Assembly: GCA_022845955.1 (NCBI GenBank)
Contig: AP025576.1
Span: 2,914,001-2,978,000 of the forward strand
DNA length: 64,000 bases
Source of the DNA: Lachnospiraceae bacterium
GTDB lineage: Bacteria > Bacillota > Clostridia > Lachnospirales > Lachnospiraceae
Direction of reading: 5' to 3'
Below, piece by piece: positions 16,103-24,833 of this stretch. A model generated the notes under the pieces. The model was not told the DNA's origin, made no database searches, and saw only the letters and a program-made list of their open reading frames with translations. The position numbers were made by a program, and so were the translations under genes. The first letter of the stretch is position 1, and every line of letters begins with the position of its first letter.

Positions 16103-17878
16103 ATGAAAAAACAGTCTAACTTATCACGGTTAATGGGTTATGCCGGAGGGCATAAGATATTGACCTATCTTTCATGGATACTGTCAGTCATGAGTGCGCT
16201 GTTGGCTCTTGTGCCATTTTGGTATATATGGCGTATCGTTCACGACATACTGGAAGTGTCCCCGGACTTCTCACAGGCGGAGAATGTCACAGGATACGGC
16301 TGGTCTGCCGTATTGTTTGCGGTACTCTCTATTGTCATCTATATCGCAGGTCTGATGTGTTCCCACATAAGCGCGTTTCGAGTTGCCGCCAATATCCGAA
16401 AAACGCTTATGCGTCATATTACAGCCCTGCCTCTTGGAGTGACAGAAAAGTATGGAAGCGGGAAGCTGCGGCGCATCGTCAACAGTTCCAGCGCTGCTAC
16501 GGAAACGTATCTTGCACACAGGCTGCCCGACAAAGCGGGGGCGATTGCAACGCCCATTGGACTGCTCGTTTTACTGCTTGCGTTTGATTGGCGGTTAGGG
16601 CTTTTGAGCCTTGTTCCCGTTGTGCTTGGTTTTCTCATTATGATGAAAATGACCGGAAAAGACATGGCGCAGAGAATGGAACAGTACCAAAACTCACTTT
16701 CTGATATGTCAAATGAAGCCGTTGAGTATGTAAGGGGTGTACCCGTAGTAAAGACTTTCGGGCAGACAATCTTTTCTTTCAAACGCTTCAAAGACGCAAT
16801 CGACAATTATGAAAAATGGGTGATTACATACACAAAGGGACTGCGTCTGCCCATGATGTTTTATACGACTGCAATCAATGGTGTGTTCGCGTTTTTGATT
16901 GCCGGGGGGATTCTTTTTACAAGGAGCGGCGTAACGAATGAATTGCTGCTGAACCTTATCTTTTACATTGTGATTACTCCTGTCATTGGTACGACACTCA
17001 CAAAAATTATGTTTATGACTGAGGATGCAATGATTGTAGATGACGCATTGAACAGGATTGATGAGGTGCTGAATGAAAAACCGTTATCTGAAAGTCAAGT
17101 GAACAATGTGCCGAATGACAATGGGATCACCTTGGAACACATCAGTTACAGTTATGACGATAAGAAAAACGCATTAAATGATGTGTCATTACGGATCGAA
17201 CCGGGGCAGGTTGTAGCGCTGGTAGGCGCGTCCGGCGGCGGCAAAACAACCCTTGCAAATATTGTGACAAGATTTTTTGATCCGCAAAAAGGACGCATAC
17301 TGATCGGCAACATCGACTTACGCGACATTCCGAAAGAAACATTGATGAATAAGGTATCTTTTGTATTTCAAAATAGCCGCCTTATCAAAGCATCTATTTT
17401 GGAAAACGTGCGTATGGCAAAACCGAATGCCACACGCGAAGAAATCGCCCATGCTCTGGAAGCTGCACAATGCTTGGATATTATTGAAAAATTACCGAAT
17501 GGTATGGATACGGTTGTCGGCACAAGCGGCGTGTACCTGTCCGGCGGCGAACAGCAAAGAATAGCGATTGCCCGCGCGATTTTGAAAAATGCGCCTATCT
17601 TAATTCTTGATGAAGCGACAGCGTTTGCCGACCCCGACAATGAGGTACGCATACAACAGGCTTTATCCGCTCTCTCAAAGGGAAAAACGGTTATTATGAT
17701 TGCACACAGGCTGTCGTCAATCATAGACGCGGATTACATTTATGTACTGCAAGACGGTGAGATTGCCGAAAGCGGCACACATAGCAAGTTGATAGAGAAA
17801 AACGGCATATTTACAAAAATGTGGAGGAATTATTCCGAAGCGGCAGAATGGAAAATTGCAAAGGGGGTAAACGCATGA
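16103..17878 (+). CDS. ABC exporter half-transporter, subunit A
   Basis: The 591-residue protein joins an N-terminal six-helix exporter domain (residues 1-310) to an ATPase domain. The latter has Walker A GASGGGKTT near residue 378, Q-loop FVFQNSRL, signature LSGGEQQR, Walker B ILILDEATAFAD and the H-loop IAHRLSS, all intact. Exporters of this kind pair as heterodimers; the partner gene follows with an ATGA overlap. The start ATG has AAGGAGG upstream. Regulation by the TetR gene in front of it is likely. The substrate is unknown; drugs or peptides are typical. Confidence 0.92.
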   Translation: MKKQSNLSRLMGYAGGHKILTYLSWILSVMSALLALVPFWYIWRIVHDILEVSPDFSQAENVTGYGWSAVLFAVLSIVIYIAGLMCSHISAFRVAANIRKTLMRHITALPLGVTEKYGSGKLRRIVNSSSAATETYLAHRLPDKAGAIATPIGLLVLLLAFDWRLGLLSLVPVVLGFLIMMKMTGKDMAQRMEQYQNSLSDMSNEAVEYVRGVPVVKTFGQTIFSFKRFKDAIDNYEKWVITYTKGLRLPMMFYTTAINGVFAFLIAGGILFTRSGVTNELLLNLIFYIVITPVIGTTLTKIMFMTEDAMIVDDALNRIDEVLNEKPLSESQVNNVPNDNGITLEHISYSYDDKKNALNDVSLRIEPGQVVALVGASGGGKTTLANIVTRFFDPQKGRILIGNIDLRDIPKETLMNKVSFVFQNSRLIKASILENVRMAKPNATREEIAHALEAAQCLDIIEKLPNGMDTVVGTSGVYLSGGEQQRIAIARAILKNAPILILDEATAFADPDNEVRIQQALSALSKGKTVIMIAHRLSSIIDADYIYVLQDGEIAESGTHSKLIEKNGIFTKMWRNYSEAAEWKIAKGVNA

Positions 17879-19605
17879 TTAAGACATTGCAAAGACGCTT
17901 TGCGTTATCAAGACAGGGGGCTGTCGATTTGATAAAAGGCTGTATTGCTTGTGTTGCACAGGATATATCCTTTATGCTTCCTGTTGGGCTGCTCTATTAC
18001 TTTGTCATCGATACCATGAAGGGGAGCGTAAATGGAAGCCGCATTGCTTTCTATGGGGTTGGCGCTTTGGTCTGCCTTGCCCTTATCTTTGTTGTAACTT
18101 GGTTTCAGTATAACGCCACCTATTTAGCGACTTATGTGGAAAGCGGGGTAAGACGCATTTCGTTAGCGGAGCAGCTCCGCAAAATTCCCTTGTCTTTCTT
18201 TGGAAAAAAAGACCTTGCCGATTTGACAAATTCCATAATGGGTGACTGCGCCACTCTTGAAACGGCATTTTCTCATTATGTACCCGGTTTGGCAGGTTCT
18301 CTTATTTCAACAACGCTGATTGCGATTTGCTTGTTTGCTTACGATTGGCGTATGGCTCTTGCGGCTGTTTGGGTGTTGCCCATTGCATTTGCGATCACGT
18401 TTTTCTCGGCCCGCATACAAGAATATTTCACCCGAAAATCCGTAGCGGCAAATGTTGCGTTGGAAAGCGGTGTGCAGGAGTGCATCGAAAGTTTACAAGA
18501 CTTAAAGGCGAATAACGCAGAAGAAAATTATCTCAAAGGGCTTGGCAAAAAAATTGATGCTGTGGAAAAACGGCACATCATTTCGGAGTTTGGGACTGCC
18601 CTCTTTGTTGTTTCCTCGACGCTGGTATTAAAGTTTGGAATTGCCACGGTTGCCCTTGTGGGTTCCGCGCTGCTCATTCGCGGGGAGATTACTATTCCGC
18701 TGTTCTTTATGTTTTTGCTTGTGGCTTCAAGGCTGTATGCCCCGCTTGAGGGTGCATTGCAAAATCTTGCCGCGGTAATTTCCACCAAAACGAACATAAA
18801 CCGCATGAACGAAATCCTTGACCAGCCTATCCAGACAGGCAGCAACGAGGTAACAAATAAAGGCTATGATATTGTGTTCGACCATGTAGGATTTGCTTAT
18901 AATACCGGGGAAACCGTATTGAAAGACGTGTCCTTTACGGCAAAACAGGGAGAAGTTACCGCCTTAGTCGGACCGTCCGGCGGAGGTAAAACTACGGTGT
19001 CACGCCTTGCCGCGCGGTTTTGGGATATAAATAAAGGCGAAATTACGGTCGGCGGTATGGATATATCGAAAATAGAACCGGAAACATTATTGTCGCTGTA
19101 TTCTATCGTATTTCAAGACGTGACGCTGTTTAACAACACAATCATGGAGAATATCAGAATAGGCAGAAAGGATGCGACCGACGAAGAAGTGATTGCGGCG
19201 GCGAAACTGGCAAATTGTGATGAATTTGCGGTAAAGCTCCCGGACGGTTACAACAGTATGATTGGTGAAAACGGCTGCGAGCTGTCTGGCGGTGAACGGC
19301 AGCGTATTTCAATCGCCCGCGCATTTCTCAAAAATTCCCCTATCATCTTACTTGATGAAGCAACGGCAAGCCTTGATGTGGAAAACGAAACATTGATACA
19401 AGCTGCTTTGTCAAGGCTGATAAAGGATAAGACTGTACTTGTTATCGCACACCGTATGCGTACCGTAAGCGGCGCGGATAAGGTAGTTGTACTTTCAGAC
19501 GGTTCCGTTGCCGAAAAGGGAACGCCGGAGGAGCTGATGAACACAGGTAAGATTTATCCCCATATGGTACAATTGCAAATGATAAGTAGAGATTGGGGCA
19601 TTTAG
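17875..19605 (+). CDS. ABC exporter half-transporter, subunit B
   Basis: The 576-residue protein starts MIKTLQRRF; the ATG overlaps the partner's stop codon (ATGA) and follows GGGGGT. A six-helix membrane domain is followed by an ATPase domain with Walker A GPSGGGKTT, signature LSGGERQR, Walker B IILLDEATASLD and IAHRMRT. Both subunits keep the catalytic Glu, so both ATP sites look competent by these motifs. Together they form an exporter in the cytoplasmic membrane. This is the last gene of the TetR-ABC locus. Confidence 0.92.
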   Translation: MIKTLQRRFALSRQGAVDLIKGCIACVAQDISFMLPVGLLYYFVIDTMKGSVNGSRIAFYGVGALVCLALIFVVTWFQYNATYLATYVESGVRRISLAEQLRKIPLSFFGKKDLADLTNSIMGDCATLETAFSHYVPGLAGSLISTTLIAICLFAYDWRMALAAVWVLPIAFAITFFSARIQEYFTRKSVAANVALESGVQECIESLQDLKANNAEENYLKGLGKKIDAVEKRHIISEFGTALFVVSSTLVLKFGIATVALVGSALLIRGEITIPLFFMFLLVASRLYAPLEGALQNLAAVISTKTNINRMNEILDQPIQTGSNEVTNKGYDIVFDHVGFAYNTGETVLKDVSFTAKQGEVTALVGPSGGGKTTVSRLAARFWDINKGEITVGGMDISKIEPETLLSLYSIVFQDVTLFNNTIMENIRIGRKDATDEEVIAAAKLANCDEFAVKLPDGYNSMIGENGCELSGGERQRISIARAFLKNSPIILLDEATASLDVENETLIQAALSRLIKDKTVLVIAHRMRTVSGADKVVVLSDGSVAEKGTPEELMNTGKIYPHMVQLQMISRDWGI

Positions 19606-19729
19606 AAAGCACAATATATATTTTTAATAAAGTATACTTACTTTTACGCTTTTCTAAACCGTTAGATTGAGTCGTTCAAGGAGTAAAAAACATTCACAAA
19701 TTACGTCTCCTGACATTCGCTGTCACAGC

Positions 19730-19857
19730 TTGACAAAAGCGCGCGTACCTGTTATTCTGAAACCACGGCAGAAAAGGCCCCACCACAAGAAGTGAAACGA
19801 ATAGAAGCAAAGCCTGACACACCCGACGCACCATGCGTCTGGTCTGTCAGGCTTTTT
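19730..19857 (+). ncRNA. Short transcription unit with its own promoter and terminator
   Basis: TTGACA (19730-19735), 17 bp and TATTCT (19753-19758) form a promoter. About 90 bp later AGCCTGACA (19811-19819) pairs with TGTCAGGCT (19845-19853), followed by TTTTT. Between them no peptide start with a ribosome site is evident. It could be a small RNA, or a leader that attenuates the genes at 20093 and beyond. From 19606 to 19729 nothing is recognised. Confidence 0.5.
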
Positions 19858-19915
19858 ATTTTGCCGGGAAGGGAGGTATTCGACTGGATGCTTTACAACG
19901 GGAATGAAGCGTCTG

Positions 19916-20025
19916 TCCTGCCGCTTGCGGCAGGAGACTGAACGCCAAACCGCAAGGTTTGAAGTTAAGGCAGGAATAGGGGAATGTCATTCCCCACCAA
20001 AACGGCTTGCAGGCAAAGCCTGCAA
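19916..20025. repeat. Cluster of four perfect hairpins
   Basis: Four stems follow each other in 110 bp. TCCTGCCGC/GCGGCAGGA spans 19916-19935 and AAACC/GGTTT spans 19947-19960. GGGGAATG/CATTCCCC spans 19979-19995 and TTGCAGGC/GCCTGCAA spans 20007-20025. The cluster lies just ahead of the ribbon-helix-helix gene of the outer element. Such clusters occur in transfer origins and in leaders of mobile-element genes; no nick motif was recognised here. Confidence 0.6.
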
Positions 20026-20092
20026 CGGAAATTAGAGCAGTTTCACGGAACCTTTTTAGAACCCTTTTGAATCACCCGGAAAGAGGTGGAAA

Positions 20093-20587
20093 ATGAGACC
20101 ATTTCAGACGATCCAATTAAATGTTAAAGTGCCGGAACAGACCGCCGATGAGATTAAAAGGCTGGCCATCTCCCGGCATCAGACCGTGGCGGAACTGCTG
20201 CGCCACTTTATTGAAGAAGGGCTGAAAATCCATAGCTACGAGCAGAACATCGACTTTATCGCCGGTATGATCCGGCAGGAGTTTACATCGGTCTATCACA
20301 TCGAGGACATTCGCGCGGCGGTCAATCAGACATTCGAGGAGCATATGCCGAAAATCAACAGAAATTTGTTGAAAAGTGGAAAGGTGTCCGCCGCCGGATA
20401 CTTCCTGCTGATTAAGGTGTTGATGGAAATGGGCGGCCTTGACAGCCTTGCGGATTTTGTCCGCATGGCGGAGCAGGCGGGAACACTGGGAGCCGAATAC
20501 ATGAAGCAGAGCAACAGCACGCTGAACGAGTTTCTCGCGGACGGCGAAACCGTCTGCCGTCTGGCGCATCTGCAAGCGGACAACTAA
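20093..20587 (+). CDS. Ribbon-helix-helix protein of the outer element
   Basis: The first 50 residues (TIQLNVKVPEQTADEIKRLAISRHQTVAELLRHFIEEGLK) read as a ribbon-helix-helix DNA-binding unit: one strand followed by two helices. The rest of the 164 residues is helical, with no motif I know. Position downstream of a hairpin cluster and upstream of TnpW and the recombinase suggests an accessory or regulatory role in the element, possibly binding those hairpins. GAGGTGG precedes the ATG. This role is inferred from position only. Confidence 0.65.
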   Translation: MRPFQTIQLNVKVPEQTADEIKRLAISRHQTVAELLRHFIEEGLKIHSYEQNIDFIAGMIRQEFTSVYHIEDIRAAVNQTFEEHMPKINRNLLKSGKVSAAGYFLLIKVLMEMGGLDSLADFVRMAEQAGTLGAEYMKQSNSTLNEFLADGETVCRLAHLQADN

Positions 20588-20605
20588 ACAGAGAGGAGGA
20601 ATTGC

Positions 20606-20791
20606 ATGGACAAATTCGGCCAATCTGAAATAATGCTGCAAAAGAAGATTGCCGAAGGAAACGAAAAGAAGCGTAAATTTGAAATCGGCGGGGCGACATA
20701 TTTTGTAACTGCCCATTATAAGGAGCAAGGCGGTATGACCGCCACGGACAAGGTCGCCCGTTTAATAGATAGAGACACAGAGACGGCGTAG
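20606..20791 (+). CDS. tnpW: TnpW-like small protein (outer element)
   Basis: A 61-residue protein with FEIGGATYFVTAHYKEQGGMTATDKVARLIDRD. It shares the layout of the inner element's TnpW (IGGTTYKVKVVF and MEDKILRMI): a beta strand around IGGxTY, then a helix with DK-x-x-R-L/M-I. In both elements it precedes the recombinase gene. AGAGGAGG lies before the ATG. The role is not established. Confidence 0.65.
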   Translation: MDKFGQSEIMLQKKIAEGNEKKRKFEIGGATYFVTAHYKEQGGMTATDKVARLIDRDTETA

Positions 20792-20820
20792 AGAGTCAAA
20801 AATGTCTGGACGCGCAAAGC

Positions 20821-20859
20821 GATTTTGGGTAAAATAAGGACATACAATTTACCCGAATC
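20821..20859. repeat. Inverted repeat before the split recombinase gene
   Basis: GATTTTGGGTAAA (20821-20833) and TTTACCCGAATC (20848-20859) are inverted repeats with a small internal difference, in the 100-bp gap between TnpW and the recombinase start. It may be an operator or a weak terminator. Confidence 0.45.
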
Positions 20860-20891
20860 GTTTTGGCTGTACAGAGGAAAGGAGTTTTAGA

Positions 20892-21001
20892 ATGGTACAG
20901 CAAAACGACCGGCGAACCGCCGGCGGCAATATCACGGCTCTCTACTGCCGTTTAAGTCAAGAGGACGAATATGCCGGAGAGTCCGGCAGCATCCAGCACC
21001 A
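20892..21001 (+). pseudogene. 5' part of the outer element's large serine recombinase
   Basis: From the ATG (AAAGGAG upstream) the frame reads MVQQNDRRTAGGNITALYCRLSQEDEYAGESGSIQHQ, the resolvase-domain start with catalytic Ser at residue 22. It then runs into the inner element and stops at 21071 after 22 foreign codons. The rest of the gene lies at 34933-36445. Joining 21001 to 34933 gives SIQHQKQILMEYANANGF without a frame change. The piece alone is not a working enzyme. Confidence 0.88.
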
Positions 21002-21142
21002 AGAGTTAATATGTAAAGGGTTGTTTCTGCCACCTAATACATATGACTGCGGCTCATTTGTGGTGAATTGAAAAGCAGTTGTAAGAAAGGAGTCAAAAAG
21101 CCTTATAACCGCTGGAAATCAACACAAAAGGAGCTGAATTTT

Positions 21143-21517
21143 ATGAAAACTATCTTTGAAGAAATGGGCGGTACATACCGTCAAGTGGGATATTATTTCA
21201 TTCCCAACATTACTTTGCCGGATGACGGCGAATATCAGATAGGCAAATACGGGCGTATGCGCCGCAGCTATCTGAAAAAGTACCGTAAAATACTCTACAA
21301 CAACTATGTGCTGGAGGGAACGCTGTTCAAGCATTTAGCTGAAATCGATCAAGTCTGCAACGAGCGCATTGAAAACATCGTTTCAGCTATGGCAAAGCAG
21401 GAAGGCGTAACTGAAGCGTTCAAAGCGGCTGATCAAATAGAATGGGTGCGCCGTATGAACAGTATCCGTAACCGTGCGGAAGAAATCGTTCTGCACGAAT
21501 TGGTATATGATCTGTAA
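21143..21517 (+). CDS. tnpV: TnpV family transposon protein (inner element)
   Basis: The ATG at 21143 (MKTIFEEMGG) follows AAAGGAG. The 124-residue protein has the TnpV pattern YRQVGYYFIPNITL, then IGKYGRMRRSYLKKYRKILYNNYVLEGTLFKHLAEID and a helical tail with AEEIVLHELVYDL. It is the first gene inside the left end, mirroring the outer element, although the two TnpV copies differ widely in sequence. A convergent stem-loop at 21532-21567 follows. Confidence 0.85.
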   Translation: MKTIFEEMGGTYRQVGYYFIPNITLPDDGEYQIGKYGRMRRSYLKKYRKILYNNYVLEGTLFKHLAEIDQVCNERIENIVSAMAKQEGVTEAFKAADQIEWVRRMNSIRNRAEEIVLHELVYDL

Positions 21518-21531
21518 ACCTGATACAAAAG

Positions 21532-21567
21532 CCCCACACTTCTGACAATAAAATCGGAAGCGTGGGG
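21532..21567. terminator. Bidirectional stem-loop between tnpV and RhuM genes
   Basis: CCCCACACTTCTGA (21532-21545) pairs with TCGGAAGCGTGGGG (21554-21567) with one mismatch and one G·U, with T-rich sequence after it. It separates convergent genes. Confidence 0.75.
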
Positions 21568-21576
21568 TTTCCTGAT

Positions 21577-22617
21577 TTATTTTGTTTGTTTGCTGTTTTC
21601 TTCGATATTTGCCACAAGACGGTCGAAATCACTCTGATATGTTCTGTCCTGCAAAACACGGAATTTTTCAAATTCACTTTCTGCAAACGCCTTTGCGATG
21701 GCAGCGGTCACCTTGCCTTTGTCATGTAAAATATCTTCTTCGTTGAACTGGAGGAACGCATCCAAACGATTAACCCAATCCTGCATATACATGATATTTC
21801 CTCGCCGTGCCTGTCTTTCGGCATAGTCCAGATACATTGTCACGATCTCATTCAGATTTATCATTTCTTCTTCGTTCAAGTAGTTTTTGGCGATTGAAAC
21901 ATCAGACTTGCGAATACGCCCCTGCGGAGCATTTTTCCAAGTTGTCAAGCCCATGTTTGGTTTCGTGCTATCGGCTCGTCCATAAACAATCTCAGCCGCC
22001 GTATGATGAGTGACAGCGTAATGAAGCTTATTCTGTACTGTGGCAAAAAACTCTTTTGTAACAGGACTGTTCACATCATAGTCAGCACTGCACTGGGAGT
22101 AAATGTCCGTGATTTTTTGATAAAAACGGCGCTCGCTGGAGCGAATATCACGAATACGCTCCAACTGTTCCTCAAAATAGTCCTTACCAAAGAGGTTTTC
22201 TGGTTCTCTCAGTCGTGCATCGTCCATCACATAGCCTTTAATAATAAATTCTTTTAATACTCGATTTGCCCAAATGCGGAACATCGTAGCCTTTTTAGAA
22301 TTAACACGGTATCCGACAGCAATAATGGCATCCAGATTGTAATAGCTTGTATTGTACCGCTTGCCGTCTGCCGCAGTTGTTTCCATTTTGGAAACAACTG
22401 CTTCTTCCTGCAATTCGCCGGATGCAAAAATATTTTTCAAATGTTTTGAAATAGCCGCCTTTTGCACTTCAAATAATTCTGCCATCTTTGCCTGCGTCAG
22501 CCACAAGTTTTCCTGATATAAAAGGATTTCAACCCGAACTTCACCATTATCAGTTTTATAAAACAGGATTTCCCTTGTTTCATAAGGAGTTAGCCCATAT
22601 TCTTCGTTCATATCCAT
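21577..22617 (-). CDS. RhuM family protein
   Basis: This 346-residue protein matches the RhuM family, known from Salmonella pathogenicity island 3 and common in mobile elements. Visible parts are YETREILFYKTDNGEVRVEILLYQENLWLTQAKMAELFEVQKAAISKHLKNIFASGEL, which includes a helix-turn-helix, and YNLDAIIAVGYRVNSKKATMFRIWANRVLKEFIIKGYVMDDARL, a KilA-N/ORF6N-like part. A C-terminal helical domain has Fic-related appearance (VTHHTAAEIVYGRAD). It is the last gene of a minus-strand operon, 12 bp after DUF6076. Its molecular role is unproven. Confidence 0.85.
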   Translation of the reverse strand: MDMNEEYGLTPYETREILFYKTDNGEVRVEILLYQENLWLTQAKMAELFEVQKAAISKHLKNIFASGELQEEAVVSKMETTAADGKRYNTSYYNLDAIIAVGYRVNSKKATMFRIWANRVLKEFIIKGYVMDDARLREPENLFGKDYFEEQLERIRDIRSSERRFYQKITDIYSQCSADYDVNSPVTKEFFATVQNKLHYAVTHHTAAEIVYGRADSTKPNMGLTTWKNAPQGRIRKSDVSIAKNYLNEEEMINLNEIVTMYLDYAERQARRGNIMYMQDWVNRLDAFLQFNEEDILHDKGKVTAAIAKAFAESEFEKFRVLQDRTYQSDFDRLVANIEENSKQTK

Positions 22618-22629
22618 TCCATTCCCTTC

Positions 22630-23535
22630 CTATTCTTCACTTTTGTTTCTCGCTCTGCTTTTGTAAACATTATGCTTGTTCTTGCACTGCGGGCTGCAAA
22701 ATACAGCACTTGGTCTGCTTGCGACAAAAGCTTTGGTACAATGCCTGCAAAGCTTAATCGGGTTTTCGCTGTCGGTCAGCATAAAGCTGAACATCATCTG
22801 AACTCCAAGCATGAGAGAGTGAAAATCCCAAATAATCGTCGGCTTATCCAAAAGGGCTATATGATAAGTTGGAGCGATGCCGCCAAATGCCGCCATGCTC
22901 TGCTGCATCATCTGCCGGGTTTCATCGTTCAGTGTATCATAATCCTCATAATAAAGGAAACTGTTGATATAGGTAAACGCCCAGTCGATGAACTGCTGTT
23001 TTATCCATTCATATCGCTCCGCATATTCCCGCTGAAAGCTCATGTTGACCGCCATCGGCTTATCTGTCATGGTCAAAGCCAGTGCCATCATAACACGGTC
23101 ATTTTGGATGTTCCACATGGACTCGATACCACGCTTGATCACATCCAATTTGTCAAATGGAAAGAACAGTGCCAGATATTTTTCCGTGGACATAGTTTCT
23201 TTTTTGATAAAGTGGTTTTTCGGCAGATACACCGCCTCATATTCCATAAAGTTTGGTGTGGTAGGTAACGCAGTCATCAGTCCAAACAAGCCGTATTTCA
23301 CCGCAAATTGCTGGATAGCCTTCTGAATTTCGGCATCCGGCTTTTTGCTCATACCCATGCGTCCTATGTTGATGGCATCCAATACAATTTTCTGATACTC
23401 TGCCAGCGGATCATAAATACTCGGTTGCGCCGTTTTGGTGGGCGTGAGATACAGAGTTCCGTCCTCTGCCGCCTTCCATTCATATTCACTATACCGCACC
23501 CAATTAGAACTGGTGCGTTCAAAAAGGTTCTTCAT
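22630..23535 (-). CDS. DUF6076-like protein with C-terminal zinc ribbon
   Basis: The start at 23535 (MKNLFERTSS) is preferred since GGGGTGAG precedes it and the upstream DUF6429 gene ends 4 bp before. The 301-residue protein has a long helical domain of unknown role and a C-terminal zinc ribbon: CRHCTKAF, then FCSPQCKNKH. The same Cys pattern recurs in the element's cysteine-rich VLP protein and twice in its recombinase. The family name rests on memory of similar element-borne proteins, so it is moderately certain. Confidence 0.6.
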   Translation of the reverse strand: MKNLFERTSSNWVRYSEYEWKAAEDGTLYLTPTKTAQPSIYDPLAEYQKIVLDAINIGRMGMSKKPDAEIQKAIQQFAVKYGLFGLMTALPTTPNFMEYEAVYLPKNHFIKKETMSTEKYLALFFPFDKLDVIKRGIESMWNIQNDRVMMALALTMTDKPMAVNMSFQREYAERYEWIKQQFIDWAFTYINSFLYYEDYDTLNDETRQMMQQSMAAFGGIAPTYHIALLDKPTIIWDFHSLMLGVQMMFSFMLTDSENPIKLCRHCTKAFVASRPSAVFCSPQCKNKHNVYKSRARNKSEE

Positions 23536-23539
23536 TTTC

Positions 23540-23818
23540 TCACCCCTGTTTCCAATCACTGATACCATATTTGGATAAAAGCTCTTTTGCCTGTTCCATA
23601 CCGCTTTCCGTAATATATACCGATTTGGAACGGGACGGATGATTTCCCTGCCGGATATAGTCTGCATCGTCCAATTCGTTCAGTATATCAAAATCGTAGC
23701 CTTTCCATGCATAAAAATCGGTTGCTTCGTGAAACTTTTCTCTCTGTGTAAAGCGGGAGAGGTATAACAGCATCAGTGTTAATTCCCTCATTGCTTCTTC
23801 TGCTTTTATATTTCCCAT
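23540..23818 (-). CDS. DUF6429-like small protein
   Basis: A 92-residue protein, MGNIKAEEAMRELTLMLLYLSRFTQ at the start, then TDFYAWKGYDFDILNELDDADYIRQGNHPSRSKSVYITESGMEQAKELL. The pattern fits a small winged-helix-like protein (DYI...KSVYITESG), consistent with DUF6429. It is the second gene of the minus-strand operon and ends 4 bp before DUF6076. A DNA-binding role is an inference. Confidence 0.6.
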   Translation of the reverse strand: MGNIKAEEAMRELTLMLLYLSRFTQREKFHEATDFYAWKGYDFDILNELDDADYIRQGNHPSRSKSVYITESGMEQAKELLSKYGISDWKQG

Positions 23819-23886
23819 ATCAGTCTATTCCTCACTTCATATTGTAACCTGAATAACTCTGTTTTATATTATCGATTATACGATTT

Positions 23887-24819
23887 CTATTCCCCTGAAT
23901 CAATCTCCATTCTGGATTCTTCTAAAAAATCTTTCTCCAATAAGGTCATTGGCTGTTGCTTTTCTACCTTATCCAAAAGTGCAGGAAGCAGCTTTTTTCG
24001 TATCTTTTTGAGCATCGTGCCACGCACCTTGCGGATGTTCCGGTCGCTTTGATTCCGTATTTTAGCGATCCTTATTGAGCTAAACAACCGGACAGCACAG
24101 AGAAAGAGCAGCTCTTTGTGTTCCTCAGTCAATTCCCAGAGAATTTTGGATAGGTATTCTTCCGTTACAAGTTCATGTATATCGTAAGGACAGTAGAAAA
24201 TTGCGTCAATGAAATCACCTTTTCGTATCTGCTTTTCCAGCACATCATTTAGCGTATCCGGAAAAAAGAGTTCATTGGCAGATGCCCCGTAATCAAGAGG
24301 AACATCATCGCCGCTTCTGCTGAGTTCATGATAGCGTTCCCTACGCTCCCGATTAGCGTCCAGCCTGTCCCACCATGCAATCACATTTTCAAACTCCCGC
24401 TGTGTTCTGGCGGAATCCTCCAATCGTGCAAGGGCTTCTGCCCGCAGTTCTCGTTTGAGCTTCTTACGCTCCAGTTCTTCCTCGTCAGTACCATCCTCAA
24501 AGGGATGTTCCTCGGCGTCGGCTTCCAGTTCTTCGATGAGCTGTTTTTCTTTTGTAATCTGCCGTCTGACCTGTTCGGATAATTCGGTTTCTTCGGTATC
24601 TGTATCATTGTCAGCAAGAACAACTTGGTTCTTCCGCTTCCTTCGCTTCTTTTCGGGAAGATCGTCAGCGGGTTCTTCTTCCTCATCGTCCCAAAGGGCG
24701 TTTTCATTTTCTTCGTCATCGACTATGTAATCGGAATCGTCCGCTTCATATTCATCTTCATAGTCAGTATCTTCTTCATAAAAACCGTCATGTTCATATC
24801 GTTCGGGATCGTCAAACAC
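23887..24819 (-). CDS. Acidic protein with sigma-70 region-4-like DNA-binding end
   Basis: The GTG at 24819 (then FDDPERYEHDG) is 8 bp after GGGAGG and is preferred to a GTG that overlaps the site. The first 70 residues are extremely acidic (runs of D and E), followed by KKRRKRK and a charged helical middle. Near the C-terminus LTEEHKELLFLCAVRLFSSIRIAKIRNQSDRNIRKVRGTMLKKIRKKL has the shape of sigma factor region 4 (helix-turn-helix plus RNA-polymerase contact). No region 2 is visible. It leads the operon and may regulate element genes. Confidence 0.65.
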   Translation of the reverse strand: MFDDPERYEHDGFYEEDTDYEDEYEADDSDYIVDDEENENALWDDEEEEPADDLPEKKRRKRKNQVVLADNDTDTEETELSEQVRRQITKEKQLIEELEADAEEHPFEDGTDEEELERKKLKRELRAEALARLEDSARTQREFENVIAWWDRLDANRERRERYHELSRSGDDVPLDYGASANELFFPDTLNDVLEKQIRKGDFIDAIFYCPYDIHELVTEEYLSKILWELTEEHKELLFLCAVRLFSSIRIAKIRNQSDRNIRKVRGTMLKKIRKKLLPALLDKVEKQQPMTLLEKDFLEESRMEIDSGE

Positions 24820-24833
24820 CGCAGACACCTCCC

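Noticed and set aside
19916..20025. CRISPR-like repeat array
   Set aside because: The four stems differ in sequence and spacing, and there are no repeated direct units with spacers.
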